A DNA stretch of 64,000 bases, from positions 59,596 through 123,595 of the IMG/VR virus record IMGVR_UViG_3300042556_001858; one strand, given 5' to 3'. A model generated the notes under the pieces. The model ran no database searches. It was not told the DNA's origin and saw only the letters and a list, made by a program, of their open reading frames with translations. The position numbers and the translations under genes were made by a program. Each line of letters opens with the position of its first letter. Position 1 is the stretch's first letter. This DNA is from a virus. Shown here in pieces: positions 6,882 to 15,548 of this stretch.

Positions 6882-7452
6882 ATCTTTCCTAGGAGGGCTT
6901 ATGGCCCTTCCTATATTCGGCGTATTCAAGAAGGCTCCCCGTGATTTCTCTATGTGGACAAACTACCCTGTAAAATTGACTGAGCCAGTTAGGCTAGACC
7001 CATTCATTGAGGTGAATCTCGACAATGGTCCGGTAACTATCGGAGATATTACATTCTCTACAAGTGATTTAGAGCCAGTAAGACTCTCGACGGGCTATGG
7101 GCCTATACCTAAAGAAACAATCAATCTGACTCCGAACAGAGAGACTGTCGAAAAGCTTAGAAATCTTCTTAAATCAAATGACGGTGGTACTTTAGACCTA
7201 GTATGGGGTCCTGACATATTCTATAATTGGGTCAGGATAGATTGTATGGGAAGTAAACATAGTAATTTGATTCCTCTTTCTAGAGAGAACCATATTAGGT
7301 CCGATTTTTTTGACTCACAAAACAAAGAGTATGGTGGCCTAATGAAGTCATTCTACCATATACGGTATAAGGATACGAGCAACCTTTGGGCTAGAATTTA
7401 TGGAACTCCTAAAGAATTAATACCGGGAAAGGGCTTTAGCCATGAAGCGTAG
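6871..7452 (+). CDS. Tat-exported protein, unknown
   Basis: A 193-residue protein with a textbook twin-arginine start: QRRSFLGG, then a hydrophobic stretch LMALPIFGVF, then KKAPR. The Tat pathway exports folded proteins across the cytoplasmic membrane. ATG 6871 is supported by GGGGG about 6 bases upstream. The mature part is beta-rich, with no metal or cofactor motif that I recognise. A second Tat-signal gene follows directly, and the two starts are nearly identical at DNA level (CGTAGATCTTTC and CGTAGATCCTTTC), which suggests a shared origin of the leader. Confidence 0.6.
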   Translation: MQRRSFLGGLMALPIFGVFKKAPRDFSMWTNYPVKLTEPVRLDPFIEVNLDNGPVTIGDITFSTSDLEPVRLSTGYGPIPKETINLTPNRETVEKLRNLLKSNDGGTLDLVWGPDIFYNWVRIDCMGSKHSNLIPLSRENHIRSDFFDSQNKEYGGLMKSFYHIRYKDTSNLWARIYGTPKELIPGKGFSHEA

Positions 7453-7843
7453 ATCCTTTCTGTTCGCGACAGCATCCCTACCACTTCTGGGTAGCGTGCC
7501 CCCATATTTCCCGGCTCCTCTTCTTGTTAAGCCCAAGGTAATACTGCTCAGAACTGCAGTTGATTTTGATCTGACCCCAATCTTTATGTCCGGCGCGCTA
7601 GTCCACTATGAGGCGGCGTCAAATACAATCAGGGTTGATCTAGCGGCAGAATATGATGATGGGTCTGTCAGGAATTTCATCTGCGACAACAAAAAATGGC
7701 ATTATGAGACGATCAATCATGAGCATGAACTAATAATTGATGGGGATACAATCACATATCGTCGCCCTAGTAATATTGCTGGAGATCATCTATCTTGTGT
7801 TTGCACATTTAAAAACGTGAAGGAAGTATTCGATGGGATTTGA
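7442..7843 (+). CDS. Second Tat-exported protein, unknown
   Basis: A 133-residue protein with another twin-arginine signal: KRRSFLFATASLPLLG, followed by Pro-rich PPYFPAP. The mature part is about 105 residues, beta-rich, with two cysteines (LSCVCTF) near the end. It overlaps the preceding Tat-signal gene by 11 bases and the thyX gene by 11. The mature parts of the two Tat proteins do not look alike, so they may be partners rather than copies. Function unknown; location outside the cytoplasm is inferred. Confidence 0.6.
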   Translation: MKRRSFLFATASLPLLGSVPPYFPAPLLVKPKVILLRTAVDFDLTPIFMSGALVHYEAASNTIRVDLAAEYDDGSVRNFICDNKKWHYETINHEHELIIDGDTITYRRPSNIAGDHLSCVCTFKNVKEVFDGI

Positions 7844-8753
7844 AGTAAAAGTTTTAGCAGATAGCTTGTCGACGACTACCAACAGTCGTCTCACGACTTT
7901 GATGATGACCTATCCGAGAATCATCCATAGCGAACATCTGCGACACCGCATGTTCTCTTTCAACGCGGCTAGTTCTAGGGCTATTCCAGTTGAAAAGTTC
8001 ATTAAACAGGTTGAGGAAGATCCATTCATCCCGATCCACTGGGGTGCTGCACAAAAGGGGATGCAGGCATATGGAGAGATACAAGATATAAACGAGAAAT
8101 ATAGATTTACTGGAGTCTGCCATCTTCCCAACGATGACAGTAATCATGCCTCTACAGTACAATCATATATGTCTGATAGTAAGTATTGCGAAGAGCTATG
8201 GTTGTCCGCAAGGACATCTTCTGTGTACTATGCTAAGCAGTTGTTAGCACTTGGTCTCCATAAGCAGATTGCCAATAGAATTCTTGAACCGTGGATGTGG
8301 ACTACTGTTATCTGCACTGGCAATAGTGGTGCTTGGAATAACTTCTTTGCTCTGCGTTGCCATCCGGAAGCAGAGCCGCACATTCAAAAATTAGCCTACA
8401 TGTCTCGTGACTGCATGAAGGCTTCTTGGCCGAAACTTCTCGAAGCTGGAGACTGGCATCTTCCCCTCACTGGATTCCCCGGAGATGAAGTCCTATCAAA
8501 GGATGATCTTATTAAAGTTTCTGCTGGTAGGTGTGCCCGTGTGAGCTACCTCACTGCCGAGGGCACCAGAGACGTATCCCAAGATATTGCATTGCATGAC
8601 CGTCTAGTCTCATCAAAGCACTTCAGCCCAACAGAGCATCAGGCCATGTGTGGTGTCGAAGACACCTTCCTATCAAATGGTGGGAATTTTGGGCAAGGAT
8701 GGATACAGTACAGGAAAACACTAATGGGAGAATATCAGTGCTTATCGACGTAA
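7833..8753 (+). CDS. thyX: FAD-dependent thymidylate synthase
   Basis: A 306-residue protein with the ThyX signature RHRxxSxNxxSxR at residues 37-49 (RHRMFSFNAASSR). ThyX makes dTMP from dUMP using FAD, methylene-tetrahydrofolate and NADPH. The C-terminal half has the matching nucleotide-binding features (SAGRCARVSYLT; SSKHFSPTEHQA). It is somewhat longer than typical bacterial ThyX. The start has a GAAGGAAG-type site 7 bases upstream. It supplies dTTP together with NrdAB, the dNMP kinase and the nucleotidase encoded nearby. Confidence 0.92.
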   Translation: MGFEVKVLADSLSTTTNSRLTTLMMTYPRIIHSEHLRHRMFSFNAASSRAIPVEKFIKQVEEDPFIPIHWGAAQKGMQAYGEIQDINEKYRFTGVCHLPNDDSNHASTVQSYMSDSKYCEELWLSARTSSVYYAKQLLALGLHKQIANRILEPWMWTTVICTGNSGAWNNFFALRCHPEAEPHIQKLAYMSRDCMKASWPKLLEAGDWHLPLTGFPGDEVLSKDDLIKVSAGRCARVSYLTAEGTRDVSQDIALHDRLVSSKHFSPTEHQAMCGVEDTFLSNGGNFGQGWIQYRKTLMGEYQCLST

Positions 8754-9151
8754 TTAAAGCAGACATTACCACAGCCACCAAAATGAGAAATCAGCTAGCT
8801 AGCGATATTCTAAAGGTAGTCCTTGGAGAATGCCAAACCAAGAACAACTTTACGGACGAGTTTATCGTCCGATATTGTAGAGACATCGTCAAAGGCAATA
8901 CTGAAACTATGAGTTTTGGCGAGAGTGTCAAGCTCTCAAGAGAAAACGAGCTACTTCGCAGCTACCTACCAAAAGAGGTTAGCGAGGCAGATCTCCTAGT
9001 CTACGCCAATCAAATCCCAGACGACATCAAAGCCGCCAAAAGCGATGGGCAGGCTGTTGGGGTTCTCGTTAAGTATGTGAAATCACTAGACTTATTAGCC
9101 AATGGTGAATTAGCCAAGAAAGTAGTGACTTCGTTGAGGAACTCAACATGA
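8738..9151 (+). CDS. YqeY/GatB-domain-like protein
   Basis: A 137-residue protein. GTG 8738 is chosen because GGGAG (8726-8730) lies 7 bases upstream and the reading then begins MLIDVIKADITTATK, as expected for the family. The central ENELLRSYLPKEVSEADL is the hallmark of YqeY-type proteins, which share a domain with the GatB subunit of the tRNA amidotransferase; the end (VGVLVKYVK) also fits. In bacteria the domain is thought to bind tRNA; its role in phage is not known to me. It overlaps thyX by 16 bases. Confidence 0.75.
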   Translation: MLIDVIKADITTATKMRNQLASDILKVVLGECQTKNNFTDEFIVRYCRDIVKGNTETMSFGESVKLSRENELLRSYLPKEVSEADLLVYANQIPDDIKAAKSDGQAVGVLVKYVKSLDLLANGELAKKVVTSLRNST

Positions 9152-9672
9152 TGTTTTTGCTGGATATGGACGGGGTTATCTGCAACTTCGTTGATGGTCT
9201 CATTAGGTCTGCCAAGTGGAGCCTTGAACATGAAGATTGGGCCTCGTGGAGCCATCATCAGACCTTCGGTCTTACAGACGAGGAAATGTGGGCGTTCACT
9301 AGGGAAGAAGGTTGGTGGACTAATCTTCCAGAATATGGCTGGGCCAATAGACTATTCACAGAGCTAGAATGTCGTGGAGAGGTTATATTCTGTACATCTC
9401 CAAGTTTAGATTGGAAGTGTCCCGGCGAAAAAATCCAATGGTTGAGGAATCATGGATTTATGTCTCATAAGAAGAACAATTTCCAAATTGGGCCTAGAAA
9501 AGAATTAATGGCTAGATCTGGGGCTATCCTGATCGATGACTATGAGACTAACGTATCAAAATTCAGAGAAAATGGCGGTAGGGCTATACTATTCCCTCAA
9601 CCTTGGAACGAAAATCGATCGGTAAAAGAAGATAGGGTGGACTTCGTACTACAGGAGCTATCTCGTGGATAA
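9148..9672 (+). CDS. HAD-family 5'(3')-deoxyribonucleotidase
   Basis: A 174-residue protein starting MMFLLDMDGVICNFVDG, the HAD motif I (DxDGV) with the nucleophile and acid/base Asp. Motif II is near IFCTSPS, and the acidic motif with LIDDYETN follows at about residue 128. Length and layout match phage and bacterial 5'(3')-deoxyribonucleotidases, which remove phosphate from dNMPs. It fits a nucleotide-pool role next to thyX. It overlaps both neighbours by a few bases. Confidence 0.8.
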   Translation: MMFLLDMDGVICNFVDGLIRSAKWSLEHEDWASWSHHQTFGLTDEEMWAFTREEGWWTNLPEYGWANRLFTELECRGEVIFCTSPSLDWKCPGEKIQWLRNHGFMSHKKNNFQIGPRKELMARSGAILIDDYETNVSKFRENGGRAILFPQPWNENRSVKEDRVDFVLQELSRG

Positions 9673-9958
9673 GAGTAAAGCAGCACAAGCACTACAAGCA
9701 GCCTTTGAAGCTGACCCATGTGCTATGCATTCACTAATGGTAAATCGTGTGCCGTGCAATATGGCACTTGCTGATGATCCATTTGTCGTAGTGGACAAAT
9801 CTCCAGTTTTAGAAACTGAATGTTTTCAAGTCGGAGCATTGGGCCTGATCAATGCCGTTTTGGTCGCGAATGGATTACCATTAATCGCTGCAGAATTTAG
9901 TGATCCCGACAAGGATGGACGTAGAAAAGTAATAGGGTTTTGTGACTATGTCCAGTAA
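9665..9958 (+). CDS. Unknown small protein
   Basis: A 97-residue protein starting at GTG 9665, overlapping the nucleotidase gene by 8 bases. A helical N-terminus (SKAAQALQAAFEADP) is followed by a compact mixed alpha/beta part ending VIGFCDYVQ. I have a vague memory of similar small proteins in other phage nucleotide-metabolism blocks, but cannot name a family. Function unknown. Confidence 0.5.
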   Translation: MDKSKAAQALQAAFEADPCAMHSLMVNRVPCNMALADDPFVVVDKSPVLETECFQVGALGLINAVLVANGLPLIAAEFSDPDKDGRRKVIGFCDYVQ

Positions 9959-10673
9959 AAGAGAATGGGTAATAGAAGATGGAGCTTTTCCAGAGAATGA
10001 GCACAAGATTAGGGATATCCTTGGCGACCGACTAATCTGGATGAATTATACTATCGACGGGCCGACTTTCTCCAAGTCTTTTGTTACAGACTATATCTTC
10101 TACGGTTCTCCAGTCATAGGTCGTCGCCTTCAGAGATCCCAAGGGCCGAAGGCTCTATCTTGGCTCTATGATTATGTGTATGACTGTAACTATTACCTAC
10201 CTTATTTTCAGAAATTGGCCCTAAACAATCCTCATATGTTTGTTGAGTCGGGCACTTTACCTTTACTGGCTGAGTTTCTTGAGAATCCCGAGTGGTTTAT
10301 CAAGGAAAACTCCGGCTACAAAACCTTCACAGGAATGGTGGGCTCTGGCGGAATAGAAACTGGCCTATTTTCTCACGAGCTTCTGATGCTCGCTCAGAAG
10401 AAGCCAATTGAGGCTGAATGGCGATTCGTTATAAAGGACAATTCTGTCTTGACTTACTCGGGTTACGGAGATAATATCCAGTGCGGCAAGGAAGCCGAGG
10501 AATTTGCAAAAACTTGCCTCTCGACTGGATACGATCCGGCCCCAATGTGGACACTTGACATTTGCCGCTCAGAAGGAGCGTATAAAGTACTGGAGGTCAA
10601 CAGCTTGCTTAGTGCAGGCTGGTACGACTGCGATGTAAGAGCAATTGTGGAGGCTGTCGATGGGTACAACTAG
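9948..10673 (+). CDS. ATP-grasp domain protein
   Basis: A 241-residue protein. Start ATG 9948 overlaps the previous gene. Later segments match the phage ATP-grasp pattern: FIKENSGYKTFTG (ATP-binding Lys region), EAEWRFVIKDNSVL (conserved EWRF), and WTLDICRSEGAYKVLEVNS near the end, with Asp, Glu and Asn in metal-binding positions. ATP-grasp enzymes join a carboxylate to an amine or thiol through an acyl-phosphate. The EWRF motif suggests the clade found in phage and defence contexts that modifies peptides or proteins; substrate unknown. Confidence 0.65.
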   Translation: MSSKREWVIEDGAFPENEHKIRDILGDRLIWMNYTIDGPTFSKSFVTDYIFYGSPVIGRRLQRSQGPKALSWLYDYVYDCNYYLPYFQKLALNNPHMFVESGTLPLLAEFLENPEWFIKENSGYKTFTGMVGSGGIETGLFSHELLMLAQKKPIEAEWRFVIKDNSVLTYSGYGDNIQCGKEAEEFAKTCLSTGYDPAPMWTLDICRSEGAYKVLEVNSLLSAGWYDCDVRAIVEAVDGYN

Positions 10674-10881
10674 AATTGTTATGCTGGCCACTTTTGTGAC
10701 TTTGGGTATTTATGATGTCTGGGTCTGCTCATCTGGAGATGATTCTGCCTCGATTAGTCAGTTCGTAGTAGATTTCGTGAACATTAGTCCAGTAGGGTAT
10801 GGAGTATGTTGCCTCCTGCTAGGACACTTTGGTTTTCCAATGACTTCCAAGTTTAAGACCAGAAAGTCAAAAGATTTGTAG
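10660..10881 (+). CDS. Small two-helix membrane protein
   Basis: A 73-residue protein. ATG 10660 is fixed by GGAGG (10649-10653), 6 bases upstream, and overlaps the ATP-grasp gene end. Two hydrophobic segments, residues about 3-21 (TTRIVMLATFVTLGIYDVW) and 45-60 (VGYGVCCLLLGHFGFP), are followed by a basic tail rich in Lys. Topology suggests an inner-membrane protein; function unknown. It closes the operon before the nrdA leader. Confidence 0.55.
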   Translation: MGTTRIVMLATFVTLGIYDVWVCSSGDDSASISQFVVDFVNISPVGYGVCCLLLGHFGFPMTSKFKTRKSKDL

Positions 10882-10900
10882 TCGTGCCCGCCTGTTAGGA

Positions 10901-10937
10901 CGTATTAAATAATGCCCTTCTTTTTTACCGGGAGATA
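10901..10937 (+). promoter_or_regulatory. nrdA leader with CGTATTAAAT and TTTTTTACCGG elements
   Basis: CGTATTAAATAAT (10901-10913) resembles a TATAAATA-like late -10 box. TTTTTTACCGG (10921-10931) matches the motif found in the leaders of genes 272-901 and 51047-52252. GGGAGA (10930-10935) is the ribosome-binding site 4 bases before ATG 10940. I see no good -35 box. Promoter function is inference from the repeated layout. Confidence 0.4.
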
Positions 10938-10939
10938 AG

Positions 10940-13300
10940 ATGTCTGAGTTGTTAGTTCGCAAGCGTAATGGGAAGACTGAGTCTTTTGATGTAAATAAAA
11001 TTAATATCTTCCTTGAAAGGTGTTGCGAAGGGGTCAGAAATGTTTCAGCTTCTGAGATAGCTATAGACGCTCAGATTACATTCAGGGATAAGATTCCAAC
11101 ATCAGAGATCGACCAAGCCCTTGAGCTTACTGCGAGAGCCAAGATTTGGAAACACCCAAATTATGGCAAAGTTGCTTCCCGAATCATAATGTCCTGCCTG
11201 TATAAAGAAATTATTGGCGAATCAGTAGACCATGATACGTTTGAAGCAGACTATCGATCTAAGTTCATCAAGAATATTAAACGTGGCGTAAAGTCTGGCA
11301 TTATTGACAAGAGAATGCTGGCATACGACTTGAAATTTTTGGCTGATTGTTTAGTAATCTCTAGAGATGATGAGATTGATTACATTGGCATTAAGAATTT
11401 GGCCGACAGGTATTTTCTTAAGGATACTAGCGGGAAGCTATTGGAGACTCCACAGGCTTTCTATATGCGAATCGCTATGGGTCTGTGCCTTAATGATCCT
11501 ACTATGGTACTAGACTTCTACAATATGTATTCACAGCATTTGGCTAGCCCCTCCACGCCGACGCTGTTCAATAGCGGCACTACGCACCCGCAGCTAAGCT
11601 CTTGCTATTTATCTATGATTGAAGATAGTGTAGATGGGATCTTCGATGGTCTCTGGCAAGAGGCCAGAAAGTCAAAATATGCTGGTGGGCTCGGATTCCA
11701 TATGGGAGGAATTAGATCGACCAACTCTAAAATAGTTGGCACTAATGGTAAAAGCTCAGGACTTATCCCTTGGATGAAGATCTACAACGACATGCTCGTC
11801 GCTGTAAACCAAGGAGGAAAGAGACCCGGATCTGGTTGTGCATATATAGAGCCTTGGCATAAGGACGTCTACGAGTTTGTAGATGTTCGGAAGAATACTG
11901 GCGACGATCGAATTAGGTGTCGTGATCTACAAATAGCTCTATGGATTCCTGATCTATTTATGGAACGAGTTGAAGCCGATGCAGATTGGACCTTATTTTG
12001 CCCCAGAGACTGCCCAGAACTTAATGAGACATACGGTAGTGAATTTCGTGCTCACTATGAGAAATACGAAACTACCAACCTCGGTAAAAAGGTAAGGGCT
12101 AAAGATCTATGGAAGCATATCTTGCGTGCGTTATTTGAAACTAGCCATCCGTGGATATGCTTTAAAGATAGATCAAATGAACGATATACTAATAAGCATA
12201 TGGGCATTGTTCATGGCAGTAATTTATGCACCGAGATTATACTACGCAACAAAGCCCCTAAGTATAAAGATGGTGTAAAGACAGAGCATGGTTTAACTGC
12301 AGTATGTACTCTGGCCTCTATCTGTCTACCTAACCATATGGAGTTGGTTGATGAGGTTTGGATGATAGACTATCCACAGCTTCAAGACACTGTAGAAAAA
12401 CTCATTAGGTCTCTAGATAATGTTATCGATATTAACTTCTACCCAACAGAGGAAGCGAGGATTGGTGCTACCGCTGATCGTCCACTCGGGATGGGCACAA
12501 TTGGGTGGGTTAATGTGTTAGCTAGGCTAGGTATAGCGGCAGACTCTGAAGAGGCTGTACAAGTTGCCTCAGAATTGACAGAGTTCATCTCCTATCATGC
12601 GATTCTTACCAGTCATAAGCTTTCTCAGGATAGAGGTAGTTATCCGACCTTTAGCGGCTCCTTATGGAGTAATGGGGTCCTACCTATAGATTCGGCCAAA
12701 GATCAAATGGCCCATCTTGGCATTAAAGCAAAATTTGATTGGGAGCCCCTTAGGGAACTAGTCTCTAAAGGTATGAGAAATTCTAACCTGTTAGCGATCG
12801 CTCCTAACGCTTCCATCGCATATATATTAGGGTTTTCTCAATCGGTAGAACCCAACCTATCAATAGCTTATGCCTATGAAAATTTGAGCAGCATAACGTG
12901 GTTAGTAGATAAGGACTTTGTAGCAGAAATGGAGAGGGAGGGCTTGTGGTCTACTGAATTCGCAGATAAGTGCAGATTCATCGACGGGGACACCTCTCTT
13001 TTACCGATCTCTGATAAACAAAAGGCTATCTATAAAGGTGCCTTCAAAATGAATCAGTTCGGACTTATCAAAACCAATGCTGCCAGACAGGTGTGGATAG
13101 ATCAGGCGATCTCATTCAATCTTTATAACGCAGGAACCTCCATCAAGCATATTAATGATATGTATTTTGCCGCTTGGAAAGATGGATTAAAGACCACTTA
13201 CTACCTAAGGAACGTCAGAGCTAATAAGGCAGAACAGATTGAATCTGAGCAAAAGACCTGCTCTATCTCTGACCCAACATGTGAAAGTTGTCATGGCTAA
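10940..13300 (+). CDS. nrdA: Class I ribonucleotide reductase, large (catalytic) subunit
   Basis: A 786-residue protein. The first 95 residues form an ATP-cone regulatory domain (LVRKRNGKTESFDVNKI). The catalytic barrel shows LASPSTPTLFNSGTTHPQLSS with the active-site Cys region, NLCTEI (Asn/Cys/Glu catalytic loop), and MRNSNLLAIAPNASIAYILG. The C-terminus ends in a Cys pair (PTCESCHG), as in enzymes re-reduced by thioredoxin or glutaredoxin. It reduces ribonucleoside diphosphates to deoxy forms with the NrdB encoded next, whose start overlaps its end. The ATP cone suggests dATP feedback control. Confidence 0.93.
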   Translation: MSELLVRKRNGKTESFDVNKINIFLERCCEGVRNVSASEIAIDAQITFRDKIPTSEIDQALELTARAKIWKHPNYGKVASRIIMSCLYKEIIGESVDHDTFEADYRSKFIKNIKRGVKSGIIDKRMLAYDLKFLADCLVISRDDEIDYIGIKNLADRYFLKDTSGKLLETPQAFYMRIAMGLCLNDPTMVLDFYNMYSQHLASPSTPTLFNSGTTHPQLSSCYLSMIEDSVDGIFDGLWQEARKSKYAGGLGFHMGGIRSTNSKIVGTNGKSSGLIPWMKIYNDMLVAVNQGGKRPGSGCAYIEPWHKDVYEFVDVRKNTGDDRIRCRDLQIALWIPDLFMERVEADADWTLFCPRDCPELNETYGSEFRAHYEKYETTNLGKKVRAKDLWKHILRALFETSHPWICFKDRSNERYTNKHMGIVHGSNLCTEIILRNKAPKYKDGVKTEHGLTAVCTLASICLPNHMELVDEVWMIDYPQLQDTVEKLIRSLDNVIDINFYPTEEARIGATADRPLGMGTIGWVNVLARLGIAADSEEAVQVASELTEFISYHAILTSHKLSQDRGSYPTFSGSLWSNGVLPIDSAKDQMAHLGIKAKFDWEPLRELVSKGMRNSNLLAIAPNASIAYILGFSQSVEPNLSIAYAYENLSSITWLVDKDFVAEMEREGLWSTEFADKCRFIDGDTSLLPISDKQKAIYKGAFKMNQFGLIKTNAARQVWIDQAISFNLYNAGTSIKHINDMYFAAWKDGLKTTYYLRNVRANKAEQIESEQKTCSISDPTCESCHG

Positions 13301-14294
13301 GTTGTTAGATCAAACAGTGGATCATGGTGTTAGTCAAATAATTCAATCTGGGAATCAATGGGCATGGGATCTTTATAAGAAGAGCCTGAATGCTCACTGG
13401 AGCCCATTTGAAGCCCCTATGAGTGAGGATATTAAACAATGGAAAGATGGGTTCATCTCTGATGATGAAAAATTATTAGTAAAAAGAATATTAGGCCTCT
13501 TTTCTGCTGGAGAGAGCTTAGTGTCAAATTCTATCTTCTCTGTCGAGCGGAAGTATTTGACCGATGGCTGCGTTCGACAGTATTTAGGAAAGAAAGATTT
13601 TGAAGAGCAGCTTCACAATGCCACAGTCGCTGTATGTTGTGAGAGCTATGGTTTCGACGTAAAGGAAGTGGCGGAAGCATACAAGAGCATTCCAAGTGTC
13701 AAGAAGAAAACCAGATTCCTAAAAGAGTCGCTAGACTCATTTGATAAAGATTTTGATATCTCAACAATTGAGGGGAAGACTACTTTTGTAAGAAACCTAT
13801 ATGTCGTATATATGCTTATGGAGGGCGTGTGGTTCTTTTCTGCATTCTGTGCGATCATGTCTCTTGGTAGACAAAAGAAGCTTCCCGGCTTGTATTTTCA
13901 GATTGATTATACAATTGCTGACGAGACTCGCCATGTAGAGTTTGGGGCCAGAATTATCAACCAGATAAAAGAAGAATATCCTAAGATCTGGACAAAAGAA
14001 CTTAGAGAAGATCTAACTCTCCTGACAGAAGAGGCCATATCTTTAGAAATAGACTTTGTCAAAGATGCCCTCCCTAATGGCCTCCTTGGTATAAACTCTT
14101 ATTCGCATGAGCTTTATGCTAAGTTTTTAGCGAGTCGAAGAATGTCTTCGGTAGGACTTGCCCCGCTCTATTCAGAGGTAACAAATCCATATGGGTGGAT
14201 CTCTGAAACGCAGGGGGCGTCTGTCTTAACAAACTTCTTTGAAGCAACGGTCAGGGATTATCAGAGTGCGTCTGCACTAGATGACGATTTTTAA
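13293..14294 (+). CDS. nrdB: Ribonucleotide reductase small subunit, tyrosine-less (class Ic-like)
   Basis: A 333-residue protein; ATG 13293 overlaps the nrdA stop. Metal ligands can be placed as Glu74 (GESLVSN), Glu105 and His108 (FEEQLHN), Glu177 (MEGVWFF), Glu211 and His214 (DETRHVEFG). The first ligand is Glu, not the Asp of E. coli NrdB, and the radical-tyrosine position (four after the first His) is Val112. The same features, with Phe instead of Val, mark the Chlamydia-type class Ic enzyme, which uses a Mn/Fe cofactor. I infer that this phage enzyme initiates catalysis without a tyrosyl radical. The sequence around ESLVSN and CCESYGF supports this relation. Confidence 0.9.
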   Translation: MAKLLDQTVDHGVSQIIQSGNQWAWDLYKKSLNAHWSPFEAPMSEDIKQWKDGFISDDEKLLVKRILGLFSAGESLVSNSIFSVERKYLTDGCVRQYLGKKDFEEQLHNATVAVCCESYGFDVKEVAEAYKSIPSVKKKTRFLKESLDSFDKDFDISTIEGKTTFVRNLYVVYMLMEGVWFFSAFCAIMSLGRQKKLPGLYFQIDYTIADETRHVEFGARIINQIKEEYPKIWTKELREDLTLLTEEAISLEIDFVKDALPNGLLGINSYSHELYAKFLASRRMSSVGLAPLYSEVTNPYGWISETQGASVLTNFFEATVRDYQSASALDDDF

Positions 14295-14303
14295 GGGGAA
14301 GTT

Positions 14304-14633
14304 ATGATCACAGATCATATTAATGATGAACAGCTTTTAGAGATTCTACTAGAGAATCAGTCTATACAAGACTATCGGATGGAAGGTCTAAGTGGAGAAC
14401 TAATAACTCTCTACTGTATGAATAGGGTCGGAGTCGACTCTCCATTCAGTGTAGTATACGAAGAAATCTGTAGTCTCATAAATGGGTATATCACTTCAAA
14501 ATTAGTAGAGGATGGCTTGATAGAGCCAGAATTTACTGAGAATGGAATAGAGTATACCTGTACTACAGAAGGTCTTAAGCTTTCAGAAATGTACGCCAAA
14601 CTAAGGGGTTCAGATGACACGTCGAAGAGCTAA
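14304..14633 (+). CDS. Unknown small acidic protein
   Basis: A 109-residue, strongly acidic protein, largely helical by composition, with no metal or catalytic motif. Segments LLEILLENQSIQDYRM, a middle helix, and LIEPEFTENGIEYTCTTEGLKLSEMY at about residues 72-97 resemble a small winged-helix layout (helix, helix, two-strand wing), so a regulatory DNA-binding role is possible but unproven. It sits 9 bases after nrdB and its end overlaps phoH by 20 bases. Confidence 0.5.
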   Translation: MITDHINDEQLLEILLENQSIQDYRMEGLSGELITLYCMNRVGVDSPFSVVYEEICSLINGYITSKLVEDGLIEPEFTENGIEYTCTTEGLKLSEMYAKLRGSDDTSKS

Positions 14634-15327
14634 AGCCGAAGAGAATACTCCATACTCCCCATGTCCTAGGTATAGGCTGATTAAGCCAAAGACTCTCAAC
14701 CAAAGAGATTATGTTTCTTCGATCGTGGATAATGATGTTACAATTTGTTCTGGTCCGAGCGGGTCGGGGAAATCATTGGTAGCTCTCTCCACTGCTATCT
14801 CCCACATGTCTAATCCCAACATGCCGCATAGTAAGATCTATGTCACTAGGCCAATGATCTCAACATCCACTAAAGACTTCCCTTGGATCAAAGGGAGTCT
14901 GATCGACAAATTACGCCCATGGTTCGCCCCAATTTTGGCAAACCTTGAAGAGCTTGTAGGGTCAAAAACTGAGCTTGAAAAGCTCCTAGAGTCTGAGACT
15001 ATCTGTCTACAAGCCATCGAGCTAATGAGAGGGTTCACCTATAAGAACTGCTTCGTTCTTATCACTGAAGCCCAAAATATGACCGTGCCTCAGGCCGTCA
15101 TGGCTATCACAAGAATTGGGGAAAATTGCAAGATGGTCTTTGAGGGCGACACGGACCAGAAAGACTTGCGTGGGGAAGAAGATGGGCTATCATACCTAAA
15201 GAGGAAGCTCATTAGCCGCAGCGACTTGTGCGGCATGGTAAGTTTAGACTCTTCCGACATCTTACGCCATCCTCTCATTGGCCAAATTCTAGAACAGCTT
15301 GACTATAGAGGTTTGGGCTCTTATTAG
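14614..15327 (+). CDS. phoH: PhoH-like P-loop ATPase
   Basis: A 237-residue protein with Walker A GPSGSGKS at residues 47-54, and the PhoH-type segments KTLNQRDYV before it, KIYVTRPMIS after it, FVLITEAQNMT (Walker B region, with ITEAQNMT in place of the usual DEAQN, a mild deviation), and MVFEGDTDQKDL. PhoH proteins are frequent in phages, bind and hydrolyse ATP, and are linked to RNA or to phosphate stress; the phage role is not settled. A GGGG-type site precedes ATG 14614. Confidence 0.85.
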   Translation: MTRRRAKAEENTPYSPCPRYRLIKPKTLNQRDYVSSIVDNDVTICSGPSGSGKSLVALSTAISHMSNPNMPHSKIYVTRPMISTSTKDFPWIKGSLIDKLRPWFAPILANLEELVGSKTELEKLLESETICLQAIELMRGFTYKNCFVLITEAQNMTVPQAVMAITRIGENCKMVFEGDTDQKDLRGEEDGLSYLKRKLISRSDLCGMVSLDSSDILRHPLIGQILEQLDYRGLGSY

Positions 15328-15335
15328 GAGCTACA

Positions 15336-15548
15336 ATGATATTCAGACTTTTTCAGGATGGGAATCCTATAATTACTAGATCGAATAAGGACAACATATA
15401 CATGTCACTAAAGAATGCAAAAATTGCCCTTAAGAACTATCTGTCGTATGTCAACAAAAAGGTGCCGCAGAAGAATCTACAGATAAAAGCAGAGAACTGC
15501 CAAATCATAGGATTTGATCTAGTAGAAAAATCTAGGTATCCACTATGA
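15336..15548 (+). CDS. Unknown small basic protein
   Basis: A 70-residue, Lys/Asn-rich protein with GGAG 6 bases upstream of its ATG. The middle (SLKNAKIALKNYLSYVNKK) is a basic amphipathic helix, and the end forms a short beta segment (NCQIIGFDLVEK). No family recognised; basic charge would allow nucleic-acid contact. It overlaps the next gene by an ATGA junction. Confidence 0.5.
   Translation: MIFRLFQDGNPIITRSNKDNIYMSLKNAKIALKNYLSYVNKKVPQKNLQIKAENCQIIGFDLVEKSRYPL

Noticed and set aside
10555-10586. TTGACA followed by TATAAA inside the ATP-grasp gene
   Set aside because: The spacer is 20 bases, too long for a good promoter, and the sequence is inside coding DNA that it encodes normally.
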